From contig VZRS01012612.1 of NCBI GenBank assembly GCA_013398055.1, positions 62,210 through 126,209 of the forward strand: a stretch of DNA of 64,000 bases, given 5' to 3'. Both the position numbers and the translations under genes were made by a program. The stretch comes from Ifrita kowaldi. Its lineage: Eukaryota; Chordata; Aves; Passeriformes; Cinclosomatidae. The notes beneath the pieces were generated by a model. It was not told the origin of the DNA, made no database searches, and saw only the letters and a program-made list of their open reading frames with translations. Numbering within the stretch: position 1 is the first letter of the stretch; each line of letters starts with the position of its first letter. Shown in pieces: positions 33,731 to 46,600 of this stretch.

Positions 33731-36700
33731 GGTGAACTGGGTCCCCCTCCAAGCTATTTCTTCCATTTCTTGTGCAGATAGCCTCCTGCGCAGTAGTTCA
33801 CCTGAAATCATGATCAGTACCCTCCGAAAAAGGGAGCACTTTCTGCCACTGCTGACATCTGTATGAAACTGAGACCTTTATATCAGGACAGTTATATGAA
33901 AGGTTCTGCATTAAAGGCTGTAATTACTGCAATGAACTTTCAGTATTTTTAGCGAGGAGCTGTTATTAGCGGTTGATGTTCATGAATCATGCAGGTAAGC
34001 ATTCAGACTTGCCACTTATTAAGAGCACTAGCAATTTTTTCAGGACAAATTATTTTAGAGTAATTAATAACAACCCCAGAGAGCTACCAAATCTCCATAA
34101 ATGAATGCTTGGAGGGAAAACAATTACAGAACTAATAGACATCTAAACATAAATCTCACGTGCCATGGCTGAATAACAAGATTTGACTGACTTTCAATTT
34201 TTACTGCTTGGAAATGAGTTTTCTTTAAGCATAGTCAGAAATTGTTTCAATTATTTCAGTTTATTTCTGAAAGTGGCTTTTGATATGCATCTATGTACTT
34301 GAAGTGCCATTCAAAGTAGTTAGCGCTTGGCGTTGTCTCAATGAAAATAATGTGCTAACTCTACTATGCCTGTGTGAATTTGTGTAAAACATCCTTTTTT
34401 AAAACTCCATTACATTCTTAAAAAAGGATGACTGATTTGAAAAATCCAGTAACTGAAGCAAGAGCCAGGTGCTTTTGTATTGGCAATCAGAAGGAGAAGT
34501 AAAACACATAAGTGCCTGTTTTTTAGTGGAGAAGTACAATATCAGTATGGATGTGCAAGTGTGCCTGAAAAAGTAAATCAGGTTTACACAAGAACCTGAT
34601 TTAATCTGCTCCATTTTACATAATTGATAGTAACTGCATGGTCTCTTTAACCCTGATCTTCTTCATATGGTGGCCCCAGTCCCCTCAGTTGCTCAACATT
34701 AATTTTTGGACACCTTCTTAGCACTTTCTTTTGTGTCAAGTTATCTACAGAAGCAGAAATTAAGCCATTCTGTGAGAAGTGTTCTGCAGTGCTGAACCTC
34801 ATAATTAGGTATAGTAACTGTGGGTTTCAGTTTAAATTCTTCTCACCTGAGTAAAACTGAGGGCATGAGACTGTTTTGGTAAGAAATCACAAGATCACTT
34901 AGAGTTTATACATAATAGTTGACTTTCTAGTGACCTTTTCTTGAAAACAAACAAAAAAGGAGAAATTTTTGTTTGAAACACAGTGATCAAGACTCAATCA
35001 AACTGTACTACTATATTTTTAGTTTAAGTGCATTTCTTGTGGTGATGGTTTCCCAAAGTGTTTTGTACTCACAAGTAGTTATAGTTAACTCAGTTGAAGT
35101 AACTGTGGCCTGGCTGTTTTTATTTTATTCCCCCCATCTTTTGAGGGTCACTAAGAAGGTTCAAAAATGAAGTATAAGTGAAAGAAATAAATTGACATTT
35201 CTTGAGAAAAGCAAGAGCAAGGCTGAGTAGGGCACTGGAGAAATGCAGTGTTTCAGTTTGACATTGCTTGGTCTAGACTCCATTGTGAGACAGAGAGACA
35301 CTATGTAGCACATGAATTTAGTGCATGGGCCCAGCTTTTATGCTATATACCATTCATATCAGCATTCCACTTGTGCTTGATTTCAAGGTGGATGAGGGGA
35401 CACTCACTTTGCAGTAAAAGAGGACGTCTAGAAGTCTGACAGGGCAGTGGAATGTTGAATTGGTGTATGCATGAGGCATGCACTAAACAAATCAGTTTTG
35501 AATAAAAAGCAAAATCTACTGTAAAAACAGCCTCTTTAGATTGAGGACACTTCCTTTCTGCCTTCAGACCTCTTGTCCTGTCACCTCATTTACTTCCAGT
35601 ACAGCTGAAGTTGCAACTTCCCTCTAAGAGCATTTCCCATGTCTGCACTTTGTAGATCTATTGTTTCCCCCTTATTGTGAGATTTATACCCATTGACAAC
35701 TCTGGAAAGATTTATTTATTTTCTAAGTTAAGCGATGAAGATAGTTGTGAAGAGTGGTTACAAGATGTGGTTTCCCCTGGTGTCCAATCACAACTTCTGT
35801 GCCTCCTGTTCTTGTGAGGAGATTTAGTGGACCTCTGAATCTGGAGCCTCTACCAGAGAGGCTTAGCTGTGAATTTGGAGATAAAGAAGATTCTGAGGCT
35901 GGGGCCAGAGCAGGGGTCTGTGAAGGGTTTGAATCTCTCAGAGCCAGCACGACTGACACACACCAGTAGCGTTGAGAAATCAGGATTTTCTTTTAATTCC
36001 CCTTTCTCTTGGACTTTTTCAAACCAGCAAATGGATCACACTTGCTTCTTGGCCTCACAGTGCACATCTCCGCAGGACCTTTTCTCTGCTAATCATGACT
36101 ACACAGATTGTTCCCTGAAGCCACACCACTTGCTGACACAGGGCAGGAATGTGAAAAACAAGAAGGCTAGACATGTCAGAAATGCCAAAAGTGAAAATCC
36201 CTGCATAACATGACTGCTTTTTATGGCAATTTAGCTAGTGGAAATGAGGAGGAGAGCCAAAAAGCCTTTCACAAGTTAGGTTTCTACAGACCACGAACAA
36301 ACAGTGTGTTCTTGGTCTGGAAACTGTAATAGAAACTGGCTCAGACAAGGCAGCCCAGAGCAAGATCCTGTGGCTGTACTTTCCCTCATTATTCCTCCCC
36401 ATTTCACACACACACATGCACCTCAAAAGTCACCGCCTCAGTTAACACCTGACCACTGGTAAAAAGTGCAGCCTTAATTCATGGCCATCCCTCTAAATCA
36501 TCAAAGGAAAGGTCTCAGACAGTCTAGTGGTTAAGATGTGGGTAGCTGTAGAAGCCTTGTACAGGGGTAAGGCTCTGTGTACTGGCATTAGACACTGTTG
36601 GCAAGAAAGTTAGTGTGATTTTGATCCGTGTGGGGGAGCGTGTCCTGAATACATTTTGAACCTATTTCTGCCCTAGCCTGGCCATGAACGTTTCCTCTGG

Positions 36701-39700
36701 AATCAAAACCTCTGACTGTTGCTTCCAGTCTGAGTTCTTGCTGCATTTCCTTGTTCTCCTTCCTGCAGTATTTTTTTCCTGTCACCTTACTATGTGATGC
36801 CTTTTCTCTTACAATTTCTTGTCATCTCATCATTACATGAAGTATTTTTTCCTTGTTTTGTTTTCAGAAATGTGTTTTAGAGACAAAATACTATGTAATT
36901 TTCAAAGGCCCCTCCTTTCTGCTTTCCTGCTTGCTGTATCTCATATCTCACACCTCCAATCTCCCAGCAGGTATGTTTAAGATCTTCATGTTTAATACAA
37001 CCAAAGTGTTTTTACTAAGTCTGAGGCAGTAGTTTAAAACAGTGAGGATTACAGCAATTTTGTGGTGTGTACAGGGACTGATGGTGGTTGCTCTGGAAAA
37101 CAACCTCCTTCTCCACCGAGCGCCTAAGGGTATTATTTCACAAAGTGTACACCTACTTAAGAAATGTCAGGCTCTAGGGGAGCAGCTGGAAGCCAAAGCA
37201 TCTAATGACTCTTTCCCTGCTCAGCTACTCTCTGGCTGGTGTATAGCTGGGGGTTTGCAGCCACTCAGCTTACCATAAAACGCATATGGAGCAGTTTAAA
37301 TGTCTGGGGGAGGAATGCTCCTCCTTAGCTTTTACTTCCAAATGGAGTGACAATAGCTCCTGATTATGGTTATGCCAAATAGTCCCCAGCTGTGAGCTCA
37401 AGGTGGGCAGCAATCTCTCTGCGTCTGCTGATGACTGTGCTCTCAGAAGTGTGGAGTGGGTGGGGAATTTTCCAGGAAAGAATGGATTTGTCTTTGGTAC
37501 ATCTCAGGTCTGATGTACCCAGTGCCCTCATCACTAGCTGTGAGCAGGAGTAACCGAGTTTGGGTCTGAAAGATACCGTCAAATTTCTGAAATATTTAAT
37601 GTCATGTTGACTTAAACAAAACTGTAATTCTGAAAAGTACAGAACAAGAAAATATTGCACGGATAAGGGGCGGGTCTGAAGGCATGGTTGGTTCCCCTGG
37701 GCTGCTGAGATGAGATGTGCAGTTTCTACTCTAGCTATCCTACTAACATCAAAAAGGCAATGTCCTATCAGTCAATTTTTTATAGATCTTTATTAAAACA
37801 TGCATTTGAGAAAAGAAACCAAATACTGGGTCATGCCCACCTATGGCAGTTGTGTTCACAAACTGTTTTTTTTACTTTCTTAACCAAAGTTTATTTTTAG
37901 TGTTTTGTCAAATGACTGATGGAAGACTAAAATTCAAGTAAGCTATGTAGCATAACTTTATTTCCTCACTACAAAACTCGATGCAAATGAGTACTGAGAG
38001 AGCATCGCCTGCTTTAAAGTCAGATTAATCTTGCTGAAGCTTATGCAGCAGCAAACCATCAAGAAAAATCACTGTAGGAAACCTACTGCTTGAAGAGTTA
38101 AGCCAGAAGAAGAACTTCACATTGTATGGGGAAGACTGGGTTAATATGGTAAGCATGCTTTGAGGACATTTCTTCCTTATGGATATTATTACTTAAACAT
38201 GAAAGGTAAGAACACTTCAGACCATGTATTCGCAACCATTATCTCAGTTAATTACCCATTCAAATTGAAACGTTTAAGGATAATCTCCATTTTGTAATTA
38301 GAGTTATTAATCTGTTCTTCTACTTTTCCTGCACAACACATGGCTCCTAGATTACTTTGAACTTTCTTCCTAAGGCTCTGGCAATTTAAGGATCTCTTTT
38401 ATTTCCTTATCAGATCTGGTGCTGTGTGAGGAAGTCTCTGTGTGTACACGGAGTGGGTGCTTTGCAGTTGGGCAAATCCGTGCAATGATTACAGATCAAC
38501 ACTGCTGTTAATAACACTAATGGAACGAGCACTGAAGGAAAAATAATGTTTCCATATAAACAAAAACTAGTAGAGCCTGGGGAAAGGTGTGCAACTGGCA
38601 GACATATAGATAACATTTTCTAATCTCCTTTCCACATTCATTATAATGCTCAATAATTGTTAGTTTCATGTGGAACTGGGGATATCTTCACATTCTTCTT
38701 CCTCCATTAAAGGTATTTTTTCATTTTGCTTCTTCCATCAAAGATTCCTTTTTCGTAGGTCTGGATTCCTCTAATGTCTCATATTCAGTTGCCACCAAGA
38801 AACAATTACCTTTATTGCATTTAAAATAACTCTTCGCTGTCAGTGTTATTAAGTAAAACACACTATGAAATGAGTGTCACTCAGTAATGACCGTACTGTC
38901 ATTTTGATGTTTTGCCATTATCTGCAGAAGTTCTCACTTTATCCTACATTATTCACCAGCTTATATCAGCGGTGACTGATGCAACATGACAAATATGGCA
39001 GTCAGAGCTTTGCTCCTTGCCGGCCAGCTCCACCACTCATGAATGCTAATAACAGCACTGGGAAGTAACTTGTGGAAGAAGGGCTTGTGCTCTGCCTGCA
39101 TTGCTGCAGGCATCTCTGAAGTTACCATTTTTATGAGATTGCTGAGGAAGTGATGAATTTCAGATGCAAAGGATATTTTACAGGGCACTGCTACTGAAGT
39201 GTGCTATGAGATATTTGTGACTCTTTTGATTTCCTTAGGGCTATGTCTAATATAATGAGTCACTAATTCAAGTGCAGAATGTTCTAATGTCATATTAACA
39301 TTAATGAGAAAATACTAGGAAATCTGAAGACAGCCTGAGCACAGTAATTATCCTACTTGCAATTTTGATGAAGTAATGGCTAACTGGGCATTGAAAGGTT
39401 AGCATCAATGAGACAGTAAAATTCTCTTTCAAGGAGTAAATGGTTTGATTTATTGGACTCTTTCTGTAATTTGGATATATTTTCTTTTAGTAAGGAGATC
39501 CTATTTATTCACTCTTATAGTTTTAAATTTGTCCTCATTTTTATCTGACTACCTCTGTATTCTTCTAAAACATTTAGCAAGTCTTTGCAGTAAAATAGAG
39601 AACATTTAAAACCCCCAAGCTCATTGTTAGAAAATTATTTAAACACAATTATTGGAGTTGTTACAAGCTATTTGTCATAGAAGATATTCAAACTCTCACC

Positions 39701-42700
39701 TGGGACCTCAAACCTGGAAGACTCATGCTGTTTTTTTTTTAAATTTAATCATGTTGCCATTCAATACAACTGTGGTATGCAGCTTCTCTTAGCATTTACA
39801 GCTCAGATGTGTTCACTAATTAGTACATTTCCTCTAATTTATATGAACTTTCTTCTGATCATGACGTTGTCAAGATTATTTCAATATTTTACGCATCATA
39901 TCTTTTAAATTTTTACCTAGTTCTATATTTTAAATAATCTCTTTAATAAAAGGGAAGTTCTTTAAAATGTTTTTCAAATAAGGGCATAGGCTTTCTTCAA
40001 CCACCTGGTCTTCCTGTCGGCACCCAAGACCTAAAAGCTGTGCACCTGAAGACATACCAGCAGTGAGAGGCCATGGCACAGGAAGACCTCAAATTAAAGA
40101 TGAAGAGGAGCTCCATTTTGGAGGTTGTATGGCTCCAAAACTGATGTTTTCCAGATTTTTCAGAACATAGTGGCAAATCAAACTCATCAGACAAAACAAA
40201 CATATTGAAAATGTTGTATCCTTTGTAGAGCATTGGTTGATTGGTTTGAAATACAACTGAATTTCTGAAATTTCCAAAGCACCTCTGTGGGTCTTGGTCC
40301 ATATTTTGAATGCTTCACATGTGGGCTGGTCTTCTGGACTGGGTGCCCATTTCGGACGACCATGTTTAAGGAACCCTGCAAGTGCTTTGAATTAGATGTT
40401 ACAATAACTGGTAGGTGGGGTCCGTGTGGGTAATTGCTGAGGGAATTCAGAAGGGCTACTCAACCTACAGCAAGCAGGCTTTTTCAGCAGCTTCGTTTGC
40501 ATGGATTAGTAACTGTTTTTCCTTGTATTAAATCCTTGTGCTTCTGGGTTCCTTGACTCTGGAAGGAATAGGAGTAGGTAAGGCATTCTTATAGGGCAGG
40601 ACACTCCTTTGGGCAGTGCAAAAGCAGCCCAGGCTTTCTTACCTGAACTGAATAAGCCCTCAAAGATATAGTCTAAGTTAACAGCTCGTCTTAGAGTTCC
40701 AGAGTTACTCTAAGGTAAACAATTACTGTTTTTCTTCTTTGTTTATTTATTGTTTTGTTTTAGTTTCTAAACTGCAAAAGGTTCCATGGCAAAAGAAGGG
40801 CAGCTAAGCTGCTTGTCAAAGCAGTCAAGGCCGTGACAGACTTTGATCCTATCAAGTGTAGCTGGGATGTTGTCTGGGCCAGGGTGCTGCTGTACAATGT
40901 ACATGCATGGCTAGAGGACTCTGCATCAGCATTTCAGCCCACATTCAGCACAAACCCCTCTGAAAACCTGCACACACAGTGCTCCTTGTTGATGCTTGAA
41001 GAACTTTACCCATTGTGCCAAAAATGCTTTGTGGTAACAAAAAACCCCATCAGGACTCACTGCAAGTTGCCTACAGAGAACAAGAATTTGTTTGCCACCA
41101 TGATCGCTGGCTGAACAGAATTAGTGAAACTGTGAGTCTAGTAGAGACCATAACTTCTGGAGAATTAGATTTTCTCTGGAATTTTCAAAAATTAATAATT
41201 TCAGAAATGCTTGTGGGTATTTATTTAAGTAGAATCACCTGTCCCTGCTGTTGCATCTGTCTGCATCTAGGTGGGTATTTTTAAAACACAAGTCAAACAA
41301 TTTAGAGGGTAGAAATCCAGATCAGAGCTGCCATGTGTGTAAAATCTTCATTTGGCCTGTGAAAAATCACGCACCATTTTGGTTTAGTCATCAGCTTTTA
41401 TAGTGGTGCAAAAGCTCTGTTTCCTCTGCCTTCCTAGGACTGCTGGTGGCAGTGGGCTTTGGTGCCCGTGAGTCTGGGACATCAGGCAATGACTTTGGTG
41501 TGAAACACTTCTTATTGAGATGTGTTTGTTTATTGTGTTGTTGGGGTTCTTTTCTGAAGAACAATAATAATTGTCTGTTAAATAGCCAGCAACCATATCT
41601 CGCTATTTTTTTTTGACTTTTAAACAAGAAAAGTAATACTTGTGCAGGGGGAAGAAACAGTCGTCCCTGGTCCTCTGTGTTGATCCTCATTACTGCCAGG
41701 AACTGCCTATAATTTTGGTTGTTTCTTAAGATTTTAAACTTTAAAAAATGAGTAACATAAAACTTTTTTTGAACATACATGAGAAGAACTAAACATGCTT
41801 AGTTTTTTATTGCTTGCTGGAATCAATTATCTAGAATCATAATATGGGAAAATGCTCTATAAAGAACCCATTTGAACAGAAATAAATTTCTGCTTAAAAA
41901 CAGTGCAGGCATTCATTTATAAGAAAAGTTTTAGTGGCCTCATAACCTCATTAGAAAAAAGTTTGTCTTTAACCAGGATGCTGAACTCATCTAAGGTAAA
42001 CATAGTTTATGATGACAACAGAAAAAATTTGCTGGCAGATATTCATGGCATTGCAGGTATACACTGAGGAATACGTTACTGAAGTACTTTCCTCCTCATG
42101 GAGGAACTGAAAAGCCATTACAGTTTTGTCACTTAAGAAAAAAATAGATCATCCCACTCAGACCCTGCAGTACAAAAACTGCTAAAAATTTCTAGTGCAG
42201 ACCTGAAATAATACAGTTAAAGGAAAACATCTCCACAGTATAGAGGCAGACAGATTAGAAATAAAAATTCTCTTTTGCCTGTATAAGCCACAAAAACCCC
42301 ACTTTGTACAGCATTAAAAACATACAGGGAAGACAAATGTCTTCCTAATTTTATTTTTTTAAGGCATATCTAAGCTAGTTCGGTCTCTAGCTAATACTTT
42401 AAAAGCACTGACAAAGAAGTGGGTGTTTTTGTTGAAAGGTTTTTGTAACACCACTACTTGATTGGGATTAGTGAATCAGAAAAATCAAAAAAATCTCCAA
42501 GCTTTTCAGCATGGTCTGCTCAGTATCAACCTGAGAACATTAAGGAATCTTCCTGTGCATGTACCACCCCAGCTCCCCATAAACCAAAGCATAATGAGGT
42601 GAAATGTTTGTCTCTATATATTTATTTACCGCTCTTGGATGGTTCAAAAAAAGGCCCAAATAATGTTTTTCCTGGTCTGAGAGGTAGCTTTATTGTCCTG

Positions 42701-43447
42701 CATTGGAAAGTTCATGTTGGTCCAGGAAGCAGGATTTGGACTTCATTTTGTTAGAAAAACATGTTTTACTGCATTCTGAGTAATTTCCGTTGGCGACAAT
42801 TATGCATTTGAAAGAAGGGTAAATAATGCTGTGTGGAGCTTCAGCACCTCTCATGGGAAACCTATCTCTTTTCATTAACTTATGAAAACATAAAGCTAGG
42901 AAATGTGGCTATTGTTTACGTGTGAATTGTTGAATTATTGAGAGTGCAGATGTCAGCTGTAGCTCTTAACAACTCTCGGCTTATCTCCATTGATTTATGT
43001 TGATACACCACCATGCTTTGGCAACTGAAGCACTGAGAAGGGGTTGGAAGTGAAATACTACTCTGTGTCAAAACAGGTATCAGCAGATTAACGAGGGAGT
43101 AAATCCAGAGAGGAGAAATGGGTTGAACAATGCAGGCTGTGAGAGGCTCTGTTGTGTTCTCCCTGAGACCTCTGGCTCCCACAGAAAATAAATGGGAGCC
43201 GGGAGGACAGCTCAGCCTGTACTGGGATGGTGCTTCCACATAAGTTATGGATACATTGCTTTAACATGTTTAGCCCTGTTATCACTGTTTGTACTACTCA
43301 CCTTGGGTTTACTGTTGCACACATCTCGTACCGCTGTGTAAGGTTGGTTGTGCTGCTCTGAGGGTTGCTATTCCTCTGTGGAAGGAAACAAATTACAGAT
43401 GAAATGGTTGTTGAAATGTTTAACAAAGCCACGTGGCAGGAATGAGT
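33731..43447. other. Intergenic, no gene recognised; two stretches look like possible conserved non-coding DNA
   Basis: Unique A+T-rich sequence almost free of recognisable repeats. The stretches at 33930-34380 and 38880-39340 have motif-rich, repeat-free character (see findings). A short CA run lies near 36407-36418. Open frames such as 40833-41114 have no recognisable family. Confidence 0.55.
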
Positions 43448-43605
43448 GTGAGATTCTCCATCCCTGGAAGTGTTCAAGGACAGGTTGAACGGGGCTTTTA
43501 GCAACCTGGTCTAGCAGGAGGTTTCCCTGCCCACGGCAGAGGGTTTGGAAGTAGGTGATCTATATTTAAGGTCCCTTCCAACACAATCCGTTCTATGATT
43601 CTATG
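43448..43605 (+). mobile_element. CR1 LINE 3' end, sense, with terminal octamer
   Basis: Begins GAGATTCTCCATCCCTGGAA (CR1 SLEVFK block at the DNA level), continues through GCAACCTGGTCTAGCAGGAG and GGTCCCTTCCAACACAATCC, and ends TTCTATGATTCTATG, the two-copy 8-bp CR1 terminus. A short, severely 5'-truncated insertion that is moderately diverged. Confidence 0.95.
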
Positions 43606-46600
43606 CTTTTATCTGGGCCTTGACACTGTACATCCCCTGCACACTATGGAAAATATTTTTTTAATTCAAAAGCAGGAATTGCCAGAAAATTACAGTGACC
43701 CAAACCCAGGGCTTTAAGTTTTAAACAGGTTAGCTGCTGTGAATCATTAGTAGCTGAGGCTGATTGTTCATTCCTGGACTGTTATACTCTTTTGAAGTCA
43801 ATGATTGAGACTGACAATAGAATAATTTTTTCTTCCTTATTAGAAAATGTTTAAGTTTAGAAGGTTATGCGGTGTTTGGCTACTTGGAAAGTTGCATGTG
43901 TGTGATGCTTTTGGCATCATCATTTTTCACTTGTGGTGGATGATGACGGTTGCTCCAGTGGAAAAATGTCATGTGATACTTGTCTGTGCCTTCTGCACAG
44001 TAGGGATCTTGTCTTTTTTTGCTTGACCACAGATGAACAGATATATGGTTGGAGCTATCTGCTGAGTTTTGTATGCATGTATGCATACTTTGAAATAAAT
44101 CAATTGAACAAGGAACAATAGCTCTCTGAAGCTGTGTTTTCCTTGGCTACGCAGTCAGTGCCTGGAGTGCAGTTTAAGCCAAGTATCTGTAGGGATGTCC
44201 CTGAATGCAAAATATGGGCTACCCAGACACAGACCCTTGTTGCTGTGTCTGTTCACAAGGCTGTGGACAAGCCATATGAATGCTTTTGGCACATTGATGT
44301 CTAGCAGGCTTGCATGATTGTGTTTTATTAACGAGTGCACCATTGCATAGTTTTTGAGACTGTTGAGTCTTGAGATGCAAGAGTGCCTTGCCCAGCAGAT
44401 GTTGGAGCCTCACTAGATTCTGAAATTGAGTCTGTGCCACCAAAAAAATTGTTATACAGGGAATAAATAAGAAAGAACCCTATATGCTGAAGAACTTTTT
44501 AGAAAAGTTCTTCTCTCCCTGTCTGTTAAAATGGATGTAGCACTTAAGGTGTTCGTCAGCTATCAGCAGGCAGAGAGGGCAGGGAGACAGATGGCATCAT
44601 TGCACACATTCTGGGAGAGATCTCCCCTCTTCCAGGACCCTGACATAGCAAGGTAACAGTGAGCACCTGAGTCACTGTAACTGTTCACATGCATTCTAAA
44701 ATATCACAGCAAACATAAGATAATACTGTGTACCTAATGAAAGAGTTTTTTGATATAACTTGCATGACTTCCTTCAGAAATCCAGAAAATCCCAGATTGG
44801 GCAATAATGCAAATTGTGTGTCCCAGATGTGTTTTTTATTGGGGGGGAAAAAAGGAAAAAGAAGGTAAGTAATGAAACAAAAAACATGCTCAGTACTACT
44901 GGCACAGACCAGAGTAGCAGCACTAAGGAGAGCATCCCAAGTGTGCAGGAATTGATGGGTGTAATTCTTGCTGCCACAGATGGCATCTTTACAGCACTGA
45001 CTTCAGTGGGACCTTTGGTGATTGCAACACACCAAAATTTCACTGTTTGTTCTTGCTCTGGCCCGCACCCACTTGAAAGTTAAATATACAAACACTTAAA
45101 TAAAGCCACTAATTTCAACAGTCCTATCCATGTGTGAAAACTTAGGCGTGTGCTGAGCTGGGATTGCCTCTCCCACGGCACCCACTGTGCTGCTCTGTTT
45201 GCTACTGAACTGCATAAAATAATCTTATTCACAGGCTTCTGGAATGTCAGTGCAGTTGTGCAGATGAGTGTTCAGATGAAATAATTTCATCTAAAGCCAA
45301 AAAGAAATATTACTGACAATAATATAAACGATCCCAGAATCCACTCTTTGGGGCTGAATTTTATTGGGATGGACTCTGAAGACGGTCTTATCTTCATGAA
45401 AGAGATGTTAGTGTTTAATTCGATTGAGAAAGTTTATTTAGTCAAATGTATCCCATCCACTGTGTGGGTACTGCAAATAGAACAAAGGGCTTCCCTGGCA
45501 GAAGAACTCAAGGAAACAAGACAGGCTGGCCAGATGGAGCTACCCTGAGACCTGAATGTAATTTATTCAATCAATACTAAATTTAATTCCTTGTTCTACT
45601 CTCTGGCTTCCTATTTGGGAATTTGAGGTACGCTTCAAACCTGTCTATTTCACTTTTACCCAGGATGGGAATTGCAGTGCTGTGACTCCTCTGGAACCAG
45701 AAACAAACTCCATTTACCCTCACTATTGTTGGTGCCTATGCCTAATTTTTCAGGATGGGGATAACAGCACTTTCTCCTCTAGGGATCATTTTAGGGCACA
45801 CAGATTAGCAGTAACAAGTAGCCCAGATACGGCAAAACCTATTGCCATACAATTTTTGAGGACAGTTAAGTTTGTGCTTTTTGTGCATTTAGCTCAGATG
45901 GGTGAAACCACTGTGTGACAAGAAGAGCTCTGAGTTAATGAGCAGGCCTGATGGATAGCCTTTACCTTCCAGCTTACTCTTTCAGGGGAAAACTGCTCAG
46001 TGGTTGTCTGTCAGCAGTTTCGCTTTTCTCTCTTATTCTTGTGAGCTCTTGCAGTCCCATTTATCTGTCCACACATGATTCAGGCCATGATGGATGAATT
46101 GTTTGAGCATGATGGTGGAGCTGAGAAAAGTCAAGACTCAGACCAAAGTCCAGGGGAGTTTTTGTTTGCAAACCTTTTGGGCATATTTCTGTAAGAAAGA
46201 GCAGAAACTCTACCAACTTGTTTTTGTTAATGGACTATATAAAATCGAAATTACATGAGGAAATATGAAGAAGAGGAAAAACTAAGGGGAGAAGTGATTA
46301 AGTGTGGGCAAATTAAAGGAGCCAGGATATTGTTCATTTTCATAAGAGGAAAGTTTCATTTTTTTGCAGCTTGCTTATGAGACTTTTTGTGATGTTATTA
46401 TCATGTGCATTCAGTACTTCTTAAGAAAAAGGGCCTGGGGGTTCAACAGAACTTCCCCATGGACATTGCCACTAGCTCTAATTTGTTTGGCTCCAGGAAA
46501 GGAGTCAGGCATTGTTTAACCAAAGGACAGAAATCCAAATTTATCTTTAATCCTTCATATTGTTCATATTGTCTCACTCTGTGCATGCTGCCAATAGGAA

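Noticed and set aside
40833..41114. 93-codon + strand frame (MTDFDPIKCSWDVV...)
   Set aside because: No recognised family, no strong flanking splice sites and no supporting neighbours; composition is consistent with chance.
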